This document shows, piece after piece, positions 46,977 to 58,129 of a DNA stretch of 64,000 nucleotides (positions within the stretch are counted from its first letter, which is position 1; every line of letters begins with the position of its first letter). The position numbers were made by a program, and so were the translations under genes. The stretch is from Pictodentalium vernedei (Eukaryota > Mollusca > Scaphopoda > Dentaliida > Dentaliidae), in contig CM062294.1 in NCBI GenBank assembly GCA_031216915.1, positions 29,093,128-29,157,127 of the forward strand, read 5' to 3'. The notes below the pieces were generated by a model that was not told the origin of the DNA, did not search any database, and worked only from the letters and a program-made list of their open reading frames with translations.

Positions 46977-47209
46977 TTAACCCTTTACCCAACATAACGG
47001 CTAAAACTGGCCAGCGCTATTCTCAAAAATCGCCAATTAATTTTCCTTATGTTTTCATTTTTTGTCTCAAAACATAGGTTATGATCCCTCATTGGAACGA
47101 GCTCGTCGAGCTCGTTCCAGTTAGGGGTCATAACCTGTTTTTGAGACAAACAATGCAAAAAATTAGTTATTCAAGAATTGTCTTCTTTTCCTGTTAGGTA
47201 AGAGGTAAA
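46977..47209. mobile_element. TTAA palindromic MITE, copy 6
   Basis: TTAACCCTTTACCCAACATA on the left, palindromic core around GAGCTCGTCGAGCTC near 47100, decayed right end GTTAGGTAAGAGGTAAA. Confidence 0.82.
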
Positions 47210-48970
47210 TGAAGCACAACCCGGTACTTCGTTAATTAAATCCAAATTAAACGGTTTCACGCGCCGATGGCGCTCAAGGACCCTATGGGGCAAGCTCATT
47301 TCGGCCCTCTCTAACAGTGTGTTATTAACTTTTGTGACATGTCCTGGCATGGAGAAGGGGGAAAGTCCAGGGTGTTCAGCGGTGTTTGTATGAAGTTGTG
47401 TCTGTTACGGGGTGAAATATTAAGATATTGGTAACAGAAAGAAATCTGAGAATCAGCAACAATAACTATGAATTTATTTATTCTGAAATTTAATTTAAAA
47501 AAAAATATAAAAAAAAATGATACAAAGATCTTTCACACTAATTGGTTTACAGAAAATAAAAACAGTGGTACTTATCAATTATTGAATTAGTCCAAAATAC
47601 AGTTTGACAGAATCCAGTAATCCAGTGGTGAAGAATCTTGTGAAGAAACTTTTCAGTTGGTAGTATTAAATCCAAGAATATGTCTTCAGAAACAGTATCC
47701 TGTAGATTTGTAATAAAATGTTCACTAAAAATTTCAGCAGTCTCCAATAAAATATAATAAAATGCTCAGCAAAATTCAAATGGACTAAAAATCCAATAAG
47801 TATTGGCGCCACAGGTAATTTAAAAGGTAATCCAGTAAAATCCTGGATTTACACAAAAATATATTCTGTTTACCAGAAAGTGTAAATTCTCTTTTACAAG
47901 ATGAATAAATTCTCTTCAAAATTCTATTTTAGAATCACTTTTCCAAATTCACAAAGAAGCACTGCTTCCATAATGAATACACTGTCCTGCAACAATAATA
48001 ATCTCCAATGTAAGCAACTGCTCTGAAAAGAGTTTATCTGACAAATGTTATTCTGAGAAGAGTTTTTCTGAAAATGAGTACTGAATTCTAGTGACAAACC
48101 TCTATATAGTTCTCAGATAGCATCTTTTCCAATATTCTTTCTGTCAGTTTCTAGGTGATTCTGTCTTAATTGATGTAAACAAAATCCTTGACCTACTTAA
48201 ACAATTAAACAATCAACAGCTATATGTACAGTGATCTAAAATTAGTTTCTGTGCTACATTAGATGTAAACATGTTTACACGTATATACACACAAAAGTCA
48301 CTCAGTGCAAATGAGTCACACCAGCTAGAATCTGCTTTACTGAAAAAAATGAAAGTGTAATGACACTCTAGCTCAACTTGTGTAAGACATGCACATGTAT
48401 AGTATGTGACACGGCAATGACACACATCTAGGTAATGACCTGATAACAAAGGCACATATAAAGTATTGTAAATGTCTGTACATAAATACTGACCGTAGCC
48501 TGTAAAAAATGTACAGGTAAAGTCTTGTAAAGGTGGGTGACAGTTAGATGCAAAGCTAGAAAAGAAATCTCCATAAGGTTAATATTACAATGAGGATCCT
48601 TGTATGGTGTACCATAAGCCAAATGTTAGCAATTGTTTTGACCCGTTTGATTCAAACACTTCTAAGGTTGATTCATACTAATTAATATTTGTCCAGTCCT
48701 TCTTAAAATATAGGTATCTGAATTTTTTATCTTTAACTCATAGGGTTCCAACGGGTGAGGAGGTTTTATTTTTCTCATTGGAAAAAGGAAATCAAGTTGT
48801 ACTAATAATATTTACCCTCCCCAAACACCAAATATTAAATGGAACACATGAACTTGGCTTCAACACATTTGAATATACACATCCTAGGAATGCTGAATTC
48901 AAGAAACATTATTTTGTTTGGTGTTTATGGAAAAGATTTTTAATTATCTCCCTTTTTGAGTCCCCGAGTG
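47210..48970. other. Unassigned AT-rich spacer
   Basis: No coding motif or structured repeat recognised. Positions 47500-48110 have loosely repeated words (TCCAATAAAAT, AGTTTTTCTGA) but no clear period. Confidence 0.45.
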
Positions 48971-48974
48971 GGTC

Positions 48975-49360
48975 TGTCTGAACCCAAAAATATTTGTTCT
49001 CATGCCACAGTTATAACAAAGATTTATAACAAACATTACGGACATAAAAAATTTTCTTTACATGTTCTATACAAAAAATGTAAAACACATAATGAACGTA
49101 AATATGACTGCCGGCAGGCATTTTGAATTTTTTGCCAAACCCAAAAGCATTCGTTATCAACTTACCATCCCATGATGATAACAAACGTAGTCCTAGACGT
49201 TCTGTACAAAAAACTGATTGCACCTAATTTCGGTATAAAATTGCCACCGGCAGCCATCTCGAATTTCGGACCACACCCAAAAACACTGATTCTCGTCCCA
49301 GGGTGACAGCAACGGTACGCAAGAAGATTCATGAAGATCGGTTCATAAATACAGCCTCTA
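48975..49360. repeat. Degenerate tandem repeat with a period of about 110-120 bp
   Basis: ACCCAAAAATATTTGTTCTC (48984), ACCCAAAAGCATTCGTTATC (49139) and ACCCAAAAACACTGATTCTC (49265) begin successive diverged units. Each unit includes a GCCGGCAGGCATTTTGAATT-type segment. Confidence 0.65.
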
Positions 49361-49890
49361 GCCCGAGCCGTATTGACATGTGCACTTACTGTGTGTAAGT
49401 AGCACTGAATAAATCACAGTTCATCTAATTTGCATGATTTCTGCACGAGAAAAAACCCGTATTTTATGTGATGTATTCCATGTTAATATGAAAATACGTG
49501 ACACGTAATGGTGCACACCCAATATTGTTAATTTCGGTAAATATTGCAGGCCCTAAGCAAGATTTTTCAGGAAAGAGATGGAATATATCGCAGAAATAGC
49601 AGCGGTTATGTGAAATATAACAATTTGCCAAAACGTGTTGTAGAGCGACATGCAAATAAACACAGAACCACACATGTATGTTCATATGTTAATGTGGCGA
49701 CAAATATGACAATCGGGAAATTTTGAAAGATTGCGGAAGGATTAAACTCGAGACAAGCTATAGTAAAACAAACCTTCATTTTTTAAACTGACAAAAGATC
49801 ATAATTCAATCGCAAATTGGTTCATTAGAGTTTAAGAACACTTTCAAAAACCAAGACTATATTATCAGCTGGATTGTACGTCAATCTCAA
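49361..49890. other. Unassigned spacer
   Basis: I see nothing I can name. Confidence 0.4.
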
Positions 49891-51300
49891 TAACTAAGGT
49901 TATTATATCACGTTGTCAGTTCCCAAGATCCTTCCCATCCTTCAATACCTAGACGAGCAAAAGAGTCGTACGTGGAGTCACTCGTTCAGGCAATTACTCT
50001 ATGGCTCATTTGTTCGATTCTGGTCGTTCGAGCAATCTGAGATGGTTAGGAAGCCTGTACTAGTGCTAGTAATGCTACAAGGCTGCAAGAGTGGAAGAAG
50101 ACTACAGGTCTTGGTGACTACTGTAAAAGCTAATCATAGGACAGACGATGGCAATATTGGGAAAATCAGTAATAGTGGTATTGGAGATATGAAGATCATG
50201 GAAAGGTCAAGAACTGGGCAGATGCTTGGAGCTAAATTATCATCAAGTATATATAGTACTACGTCATCATGTCATAGGTATCCTCCTATACCTCGATGAG
50301 CATTAAGAGTCGTAAAAGAAATTGCTCTTTCGATACTCATTTGCTCAATGGGATTTGAGTCGTTCGAGCAATGACTTTTTCAGTAATTGCTCAAAAGCTT
50401 ATTTGTTCGATAAGATTCGAGTCGTTCGAATAATACCTATCCCTGCTTGATTGTATTTTGGGTTTGAGGATTATACACAGGGAAGGCAAAAACTGAGACG
50501 TCCAAGACAAAATAGACTGTTGAGATAGGCAGAAAAGGGCCCAGTAAAAGGCAAAACAGGCCAGGAAATAGAAGGATAAACCACAGAATATACCGGGATA
50601 GATAAAATACAGAGACTATGGTGCACATTCGAAACAATAAAGTTACAAAAAGAAGAATTCTAGGGGACAACAGATAGAAACCGAATATTTAGTGGGAAAT
50701 CCGCACTAGTAAAAGAACTGTTGGATTTATTTGGGTAATTTTACAAAGTATTCGAACAAATACAATTACTCATACCAGGAAACGCACCTCAACTTAAAGC
50801 ACTGCATGCTACTCTTTTAAGCCCAAAATTGAGGAATCCGTGCCAAATAAAGTTGTTTTGATGGTTTAGAGGATTTGTCTGGATGTTCGTGGTAATTCGA
50901 TTTATTCCAGTTCACGTAAAATTTATCCACATGAGACCTCTCATCATTCATTTAGCACTACGTGCTACTATTATAAGCCCTAGATGGGGGTTTGGTAGTT
51001 TTGGTAGTTTTGGATTATTTAGAGGGATTGTCAGTTTTTTTGTTGTAATTAAATTTACTCTTATTCAATCGAACACACCCTCCGAACACACCCCTTTCCT
51101 ATCAGAAGGTTTTGGGTCACATAGAAACCATGTGCTGCTATAGAAACCAAGATGGCGGTCTCAGATATACAAAATGGACGACATACACTCGTCTCACCTC
51201 AACAAAAACGCGCGGCGCATGTACACTAGGACCACGTATCACTATAGGGATGTTGTCACAAGATGGCAGTCACGCGGGCTACCATGACAACCAAAAATGA
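49891..51300. repeat. Dispersed repeat, related to 35.6-36.5, 41.5-42.8 and 44-45.3 kb
   Basis: Shares GTCGTTCGAGCAAT, GACTCAAATC/GATTTGAGTC and CCATCTTG/CAAGATGGC words with the other blocks, mostly in the opposite orientation. GTGCTGCTATAGAAACCAAG near 51120 and CATGATAAC-type runs end just before the SINE. No coding region. Confidence 0.5.
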
Positions 51301-51337
51301 AGTAACTGGGCCATCTCACATGAGATCCGGCTAATGT

Positions 51338-51508
51338 GGGTCGATCGGGTACATGATTTACTACTAACATCAAGCCGAGAGATACACGGTTCGATCCCCA
51401 GCAGGGGTAACTGCGTTGTGTCATTGGGCAAGGCACTTAATCACGATTTCCCAAGTGGGGGCACAGTGGCGCAGCCATGGGGTGTTCTGGGGGCACCCCC
51501 CCCCCCCC
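51338..51508 (+). mobile_element. tRNA-derived SINE, head and partial body
   Basis: A B-box-like GGTTCGATCCCC (51388-51399) is followed by AACTGCGTTGTGTCATTGGG CAAGGCACTTAATCACGAT and GGGGCACAGTGGCGCA, the same body as the minus-strand SINEs. It is truncated by a 13-nt poly-C run at 51496-51508. Confidence 0.75.
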
Positions 51509-51579
51509 TCCAAAAAAAATAATTCCAATAGGATCACCAATCCAATGTCGAGTTGTGACGGTACAAAAGTGGGTTTAAT

Positions 51580-52260
51580 CATTAACAACTTATCGTCCGG
51601 AAACCAATTGTTTACAATTTACTATGTGAAGGGTTACTATGACCTTGACCTTAGACCTAATGATTCCAAAATAAATAGGGCTCCTTCTTGCAACAACGAC
51701 AACCTACCTATGAAGTTTCATGACTTTGGGTGGAACCATTGTCAAATTATCATCTGGAAACCAATTGTTTACGATTTATTACGTTCAAGGTCAATGCGAC
51801 CTTGACCTTTGACCTAGCGTGTCCAAGATAAATAGGGGTCTTCCACTCACCTAGGCCAACCTACCTATGAAGTTTCGTGAATGTGGGTTCAAGCGTAGTC
51901 AAGTTATCATCCAGAAACCAATTGTTTACGATTTACTATGTAGAAGGTAACTGTGACCTTGACCTTTCACCTAGCTAGTCCAAAATAAATACGGTTCTTC
52001 CTCTCACCGATGCCAACCATCCTATGAAGTTTCATGAATGTGGGACAAGTTGTTATTCGGAAACCAATTGTTTACAATTTACTATGTTCATAGTCACTGT
52101 GACCTTGACCTTTGACCAAGCATGTCCAAAATAAATAGGGTTCTTCCACTCATCGATGCCAACCTACCTATTGAGTTTCATGAACGTGAGACGAACCATT
52201 ATCAAGTTATCATCCGGAAACCAATTGTTTACGCCCGCCCGCCATTCACCAAACTATAAG
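51580..52260. repeat. Tandem repeat of about 160 bp (TGACCTTGACCTTTGACC type), four to five copies
   Basis: Landmark GGAAACCAATTGTTTACGAT/ACAATTTACTATG recurs at 51599, 51758, 51914, 52060 and 52217, each followed by GACCTTGACCTTTGACC. Such repeats are common in molluscan genomes. Non-coding. Confidence 0.85.
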
Positions 52261-52284
52261 ACCAGCCGGACTTCGTCACAACTT

Positions 52285-53140
52285 GACTAAACAAGAGGCC
52301 CCACGGGGCCTTAATCGCTCACCTGCCAACGTGGTTCAAAGAAGTATTTGGGGTCACATTCAGTTATGCATGGTTCATCAACACTACAAAGGAATGAATG
52401 CATGAGAGGCAAATTTTATGGAAAAACACTAAGGAATCGATTTGAACAAACCTGAACCTAACATGCTCCCCATGCCACTCCCATCCCTGCCCGTAGAGAG
52501 CCCAAATAATAAGCCAGGGCTCAAATTTAACAAATTTGAACCTGATCCCCCTTGAGATGAAGGAGGTTTTTAAAGAAATGGCCTCACATTGCATTAAGTT
52601 AATCTTTGGGCCCCAATAGAGAGCCCAAATACTAACTGAGGCACCCGGTTTGTACAAACTTGAATCTGACCCTCTTAGAGATGTTGTATACCAAATACGA
52701 AAGCATTCATACCAAATATGAAAGATTTTTAAAGAAATTTCCTCATATTTCACTAAGTTAAAATTCGGGCTCCTATTGGGAGCCCGATTATTAACCCGTG
52801 GACTCGATTTGAATAAACTTGAATCTGACTGGTATATAACCCCTAGAGATGTTACCAAATATCAAAATATTCTAAATGATGGTTCTGGAGTAGATTTTTT
52901 TACTTTTTTTTAAAAAAAATGGATGGGTGCTATCAGAGTAATGCCCCTTGTGGTTGGTGCCCATTGTGGGCGCGGCAAGGCTAATTGTACAAACTTGAAT
53001 TGACATATGATAAGGAACATGCACACCAAATTTGGTTCAATTTGGTCCAGTAGTTTGGGAGAAGAAGTCGATAATGTAAAGTTCACGACGGACGTCGACG
53101 GACGGCAAGTGATAAGTTAAGCTCCCTTCGGTGAGCTAAA
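52285..53140. mobile_element. Dispersed repeat with GAGGCCC...GCTCACC ends
   Basis: Begins AAGAGGCCCCACGGGGCCTT AATCGCTCACC and ends GACGGACGGCAAGTGATAAG ...GGTGAGCTAAAAA, a pair of ends I associate with a lophotrochozoan interspersed repeat. Three internal units containing TGAGAGCCCAAAT/GAGCCCGATTATTAAC explain the long open minus-strand frame at 52364-52858, which I do not regard as a gene. Confidence 0.6.
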
Positions 53141-53147
53141 AATCATC

Positions 53148-53270
53148 CATACGCCCCCCCCCCCCCCCTCCCCTCCAAGTTACCCCATGTAGGGAACATT
53201 AGGCAAGAACTTTTATTATGGAGATATTTATACTTGCAGGATGTATAAGGGAGGGGGGGGGGGGGCGTAA
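53148..53270. mobile_element. Short inverted-repeat element with poly-C/poly-G ends
   Basis: TACG followed by about 16 C and TCCC on the left; GGGA followed by 13 G and CGTA on the right (53253-53268). This is the same design as the poly-G-ended element at 40402 but different flanking sequence. Confidence 0.6.
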
Positions 53271-53378
53271 TAGCAGATTTATGTGTGATATCCGATCTAT
53301 CTCAATTTAATGACACCAATGTTGTCAGTTATTTGCCAGACTCGAGAAAAAAACGTCGCCGGTGTTCCCTGATATCAT

Positions 53379-53950
53379 TACAGGGGCGGATCCAGGATTT
53401 TATAAGGGGGGTTCTATTGTTGGTCGGCAAGCGCCGAAGGCGCGCAGCGTGACGGCGCTCTGCGCCGTCCTTGCGAGCGCCGAAGGCGCGAAGCAATTAG
53501 CGGGGGGTCTGGGGGTCCTCCCCCATAAAAAGATTTGAATTAGGAACCCATCAGATGCTATCTGAGACGTATCCTGGTCATATATTTGTCTTTTCTCTTA
53601 AACCTATTTTCTGCCGATTTGGCTTGAAATTTGGTAAAAACAATTATGGTACTGACACTGCCCAATGAAAAACAAAATAATCATTCGAAATTGTTTCCTA
53701 CCAAGAAGCAAATATAATTACCCCTGGATTTTGCATCAAATTAACAGAAATGCGGGGACTGCCTGGAAGAAACATAATAATTTTCACCATGACATACCTG
53801 TTGTACGCAGGGGCGACAGAAGTTCCAAGAAGTATGAGTGTGTGTAGGTGAGTGAATGTGTGGATGCCACTGGGTGAGTGGCCGAGGGGGGGGGCACATT
53901 TCTTCGGGTCAACTTTGAGATGCATATACTATTTAAATGTTAAACACCCC
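53379..53950. repeat. hAT-type end CAGGGGCGGATCCAGG and associated sequence
   Basis: CAGGGGCGGATCCAGGATTT at 53379, then AGCGCCGAAGGCGCG hairpins (53428-53490). A complementary-style end, CCCTGGATCCGCCCTG, lies at 55117-55133. A matching partner for this copy is not evident, so the boundaries are uncertain. Confidence 0.45.
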
Positions 53951-53958
53951 AAAGGCAG

Positions 53959-54160
53959 ATTTAGACGGGGGCGCACATGGCGTGCGCCCCTCTATTTTCT
54001 CAGAAATCATTTCTGAGAAAATAGAGGGGCGCACGTCGCGTGCGTCCCCGTCTATTAATCAGATATAAAAAGTATATGTCGTTGAAAATTATTTTGTTAG
54101 AATTGACTTGAGCGTGCCAAAGGCAAAGGCACGCCCCAGTCAATTCTAATAAAATAATTG
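53959..54160. repeat. Two adjacent foldbacks
   Basis: 53965-54052: AGACGGGGGCGCACATGGCG...CTATTTTCTCAGAAATCAT and the complement. 54088-54160: ATTTTGTTAGAATTGAC and GTCAATTCTAATAAAAT around GTGCCAAAGGCAAAGGCAC. Confidence 0.8.
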
Positions 54161-54522
54161 AAGCCAGTGCGTACTATAAATTAGTATGTGCACACTTGCA
54201 TCACAACAGTTTGTGGCCATATAAGTATAGAGGGCGACGTCCCTCTATTTCAAAATCTGGATCCGCTTCTGAAACACCCAAGTCCTGTCTCAGTTTGTGC
54301 GCTTCTACCGTGCTATGTGAACGCACAAACTTGTACACTGTGTAAATACATTGTTCCATCAACTGATCTTAACTGGTAAGTAGCTCAATTATTTTATTCA
54401 TGTTATCGAAGAAATAAGTCTGGATACTAGATGTCCTGTTGCTCTGTAACATTAAATTGTTTCAGTTTACTAGAGAATGCCTGTGGGCATTATCCAGCAA
54501 GTTCAACTGTTGCGACAATTTA

Positions 54523-54592
54523 ATATTTAACAAAGAGCATTTAACATTGGTGAATCATTCACCAATGTTAAATGCTCTTTGTTAAATATTAA
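54523..54592. repeat. Near-perfect palindrome of 70 bp
   Basis: TTAATATTTAACAAAGAGCA TTTAACATTGGTGAAT and its complement meet at GAATCATTC. Confidence 0.88.
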
Positions 54593-54599
54593 AATGTCC

Positions 54600-54880
54600 C
54601 ATTCAATCATCTGTCATAGTGTAAAACTATTGCTGAAGGCGAACGTCATTATAGCATCACTGATTCAGCTGAACAAAGATATATTTACGAACAGAGCTGA
54701 TATACGTGGAAACTTTGTCCATAAGACCGTAAATATATGGATGACATTGGAATCAGCTCGTCAACTGATTGAAATGCCATCCATATTTGTATGGATATTG
54801 GCATATTTTAATTTTTTTTTTTAAGAAATTCACAATTTTGGGAAAAGCTGTGATTGGTAACTGGTTAAATTCCAGGCACA
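54600..54880. mobile_element. Decayed palindromic MITE related to 39156-39407
   Basis: ATATGGATGACATTGGAATC AGCTCGTCAACTGATTGAAATGCC ATCCATATTTGTATGG parallels the 39.2-kb hairpin, including the shared ATCCATATTTGTATGG right arm. Termini are too decayed to place. Confidence 0.5.
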
Positions 54881-55524
54881 TTCTTATAACAATTACATTT
54901 TATTGAAATTAAATCTTCAAGATAGATTATTGGAGGCTGGATCGGAAATACAGTAATCACGTATGCTTATTACAGTAACACTTGTGATTGGGATGAAGTT
55001 CTCACTCTTTCAGAACGTCTGCAAATTCAAGTTTTCTTGGATGACTGTGAGTAGTGAGTAGGCCTGTGTGTGTGTGTGGGGGGGGGGGGGGGGTTGCTTG
55101 AGCACCCAGAGCACCCCCCTGGATCCGCCCTGCATTAGGCATACTTATTTAATTCTATTCATTTAGTTTCCTATTTTTACAGCTGATTTTTAGTCGAATT
55201 TTTCAACAACAAAAAACCTTGACTATTGGTATGGCGAGGGCCGGTCGCCGGCCCTTTTTGGTGAAAAAATTAGTTATTTCTGGACGGGTTTTGATATTTG
55301 GTGTGTCGCTTGATATGCACGTGCAACACCCAATGACGCAAAATAGGGCGTGTCTGCGCTTTTTCTCAAGAGTTATGGCCCTTTGTTAAAATCTACTAAT
55401 TTTGAGCTTGATAGCGCGTCAAATATCTTTGTCAAAATAGCCCTCAGAGAACTTGTTCCGACCTAAAAACAGAGGGTCGTGCATCAAATAAGAGGAAAAA
55501 TTTAGTACTAGACTACTTTATTGG
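54881..55524. other. Spacer with poly-G and a hAT-like end
   Basis: 16-nt poly-G at 55078-55093, then AGCACCCCCCTGGATCCGCC CTG (55112-55133), which resembles the outward end of a CAGGGGCGGATCC-type element. Positions 55225-55250 contain GGCCGGTCGCCGGCC. No coding signal. Confidence 0.45.
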
Positions 55525-56500
55525 TTGCTGTGCACAAATGACATTCATTCACATTTGCAACTTTACTGTGTTATTTTTTACACTATACCCCACCCCCAAA
55601 TTTGTGTTCCAAAATACTCTTTCAATGAAGAAATTATTTTCTAACATTTTTAACCCTTTACCAAATATAACGGTCAAAAGTTGCTGGTGCAATTCACAAG
55701 TGTTGCCATTCCATGTTCATTTTTTTTTTTCTCGTTTTTTTGTGTCAAAAAGATAGCTTATGACCCCTCATTGGAATGAGGTCATTCCAATGGTGTAAAA
55801 AGTCATGTTTTTGACACAAAAAATTAGTGAGTCAATAAGTTTGTGGGCAAGGGTAATCAGCTGTTCACGTTAAGTAAAGGGTTAACGGCATAATTCAGAC
55901 AAACATCTAAATACCAGTAAATAAAAGTGCTATATGGGCTTTCTGGCTGTGGGTTTGAATGGTGATTTGGAAGGGGGTTGGAAGATTGGACCCCCCCCCC
56001 TGCCCCTAGTACTATGATGAGGAACCATGGTTTAATTACATTTGTTAATACATGTGTACATGTAGGGTAAAATTGGTTGTTATTTGGCATTTGCTGGAGG
56101 CTGTAGTGTGCCCCTGGAGGCTACACTTGCTCAAGATGTGAATTCGCTTGCAATATATAGCCCTTACTGACAAAAACATATTTTTCAAAACAATAAAAAG
56201 GTACTGTAAGGTGTGTGGTACCCCAATGAATTTTTAAATGTGAAATAATCTCTCAAAATAATAATTAAATCAGGTTCGGAAGTCAAATTATGTATTTCCT
56301 TAATCAACCCCAATCCTATCAAAGATACATTTTACCTCTTTCATGTGACAAAAGGGTCATTTCTGCATGAGAATTCAACTTTTGGCTTCCAATGAGTTAA
56401 AAACATGGGAAATTTGTTGTTTTTAAGAAAACTGTCCAAACTGTGTCAAATGGATTAAAAACTGCTGTTGCCTCCAGTACATTTTTCTACTCTGTTACCT
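55525..56500. repeat. Segmental duplication, left copy
   Basis: GACATTCATTCACATTTGCA ACTTT through GTTCCAAAATACTCTTTCAA TGAAGAAATT matches 58130-58256, and the sequence after the embedded MITE (GGGCTTTCTGGCTG...GAATGGTGATTTGG) matches 59095-59140 onward. Non-coding. Confidence 0.8.
55650..55885. mobile_element. TTAA palindromic MITE, copy 7
   Basis: TTAACCCTTTACCAAATATA on the left and TTAAGTAAAGGGTTAA on the right. The core around CATTGGAATGAGGTCATTCC AATG is a shortened hairpin lacking the AGCTCGTCGAGCT apex. Confidence 0.8.
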
Positions 56501-57020
56501 AATGAATAAGCTGAGAGGTAAGGAATTCATGTAGCTTTTCTTTGAAAACTAACCTAATCCCAAAATAAAACTAAAATCTGCATCAGCATGTAATACTTTG
56601 AGGAAAAATTTGTCTCATTTAATCATATAGCAAGACAAAGAGTGGTGTTCCAACCCCACGAAACAATATGAATGTCAATTTTGATTAAAAAATTGGGGTT
56701 GCAGCTGTATAATTCACCAATATCAATAGACAGTACCATTTTATCCTAACAACTGATGTCAAGTTTTCTTCTACATGTACATACGGATGTGGCAAAATAC
56801 AGCCCTGAAGGTTTCCCCCAAGTATGCCCCTTTTTATAAAAAACTAGGATAAAATTCATAAATTAATTGATGTTGACACATAACAAACCTCCTGTGATAT
56901 TAAATTTCCCATTTGTGATAGTTTTTAAATCACATTCTGGCTTCTGAAGATATGTCACAATGCATTTGATGAATATTTTGCCATTCTTGTGAAAAAAGCC
57001 TCACTTTCAGTTAAGGGACC
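56501..57020. other. Unassigned spacer
   Basis: No coding motif or clear repeat. Confidence 0.4.
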
Positions 57021-57338
57021 TACAGTTAAAACTAGAAGTCCTGTCACGAATAGTGCGCTTATCTAGGCTTAATTGCGCGTTGGAATTGTGCGCAATTGCC
57101 ATATCGAATGGCATCCAAAGCACGGCAGATTCTCCTGGTTACTCATAGCAAACACATGAAATGTTTCTGCCAATGGACCTCCGGGTTACCCGGAGATCCA
57201 TTGGCTGAAACATTGCCTGTGCACAGGTCATATGTACAGAATATGAAAGCTTTAATTGGGTCATAACGCGCACATTAATGCGCATATCAATGTGCTATTT
57301 GTGCGCATTTCATGACAGGACTTCTAGTTTTAACTGTA
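57021..57338. mobile_element. Tc1/mariner-like MITE, 318 bp, copy b
   Basis: Same ends and hairpin as 45313-45631 (TACAGTTAAAACTAGAAGTC; centre CCAATGGACCTCCGGGTTAC). One hairpin mismatch (CGGAGATCC) and a few other substitutions separate the copies. Confidence 0.9.
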
Positions 57339-58129
57339 GAGTCATTGGTATGGTACTGACAAAACATTAAACACAATTTTTCCAACAGTATGACCAGCTA
57401 AGCACTGCTCCTATGTTATAGCATAGCACTGTTAAAATGCCTAAAACCATCAAATATTGATTCTGTAGTGATGTGTGTGTCCCGGAAGCACATGTACCCA
57501 CAAGGGCTCGTTTACAACCTTCGATTCAATCCCTACAGGCACCCATTCTGATAAAAAGAGTGAAATTAGGAAAAATACATGCATGCATAGTACCCAGTGA
57601 AGATGACTCAGATATTTTCTTCAGGAATGTAGTGCTCTTTAAAGTTTAATATATTTGTGTATGTGTGTGTATGGGGGGGGGGGGGGGGGGGGGGGTCAAT
57701 TGCCAGTTATTGAAAATGTAGAACCGTGCAAATGAAAAACAAACCAACACTTTGTATGATGGACAGACAGACATGCAATCACATATCTTGAAAGTGACAG
57801 GCTACATGTACAGAGGAATGTTGTGATGGACAGACAGACATGCAATCACATATTTTGAAAGTGACAGTCTGCATGTACATAGGAATACTGACTGACATAC
57901 AATGAAAAATATAGTGAGAAGGGACAGGACAGGGTTGTCAAATAGAAAAAAAACTCAATGGACCCTGAGAGCTGCAGTACTAAAGCAAATCATAGGAAAC
58001 TGAGAGTGTATGCTGTTTACTTTCTCATCAGCTGAGGGGTTCAGTATGGGTGGTAGGGGGACAATTGTTAATGTAGTTTTGTGCTATAACATGGGGACCC
58101 TGACAACACTAGTATCAGACTACTATATT
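57339..58129. repeat. Spacer with a 68-bp direct repeat and 23-nt poly-G
   Basis: GATGGACAGACAGACATGCA ATCACATAT occurs at 57757 and 57826 with matching flanks (about 68-bp period, two copies). Poly-G at 57673-57695. No coding signal. Confidence 0.7.

Noticed and set aside
46877-46980. Host promoter or gene start near the 46-kb relic
   Set aside because: No convincing core promoter, splice-supported exon or conserved domain could be identified.
52364-52858. 164-codon minus-strand frame
   Set aside because: It follows an internally repeated non-coding interspersed element; its repeated words and lack of any domain indicate chance openness.
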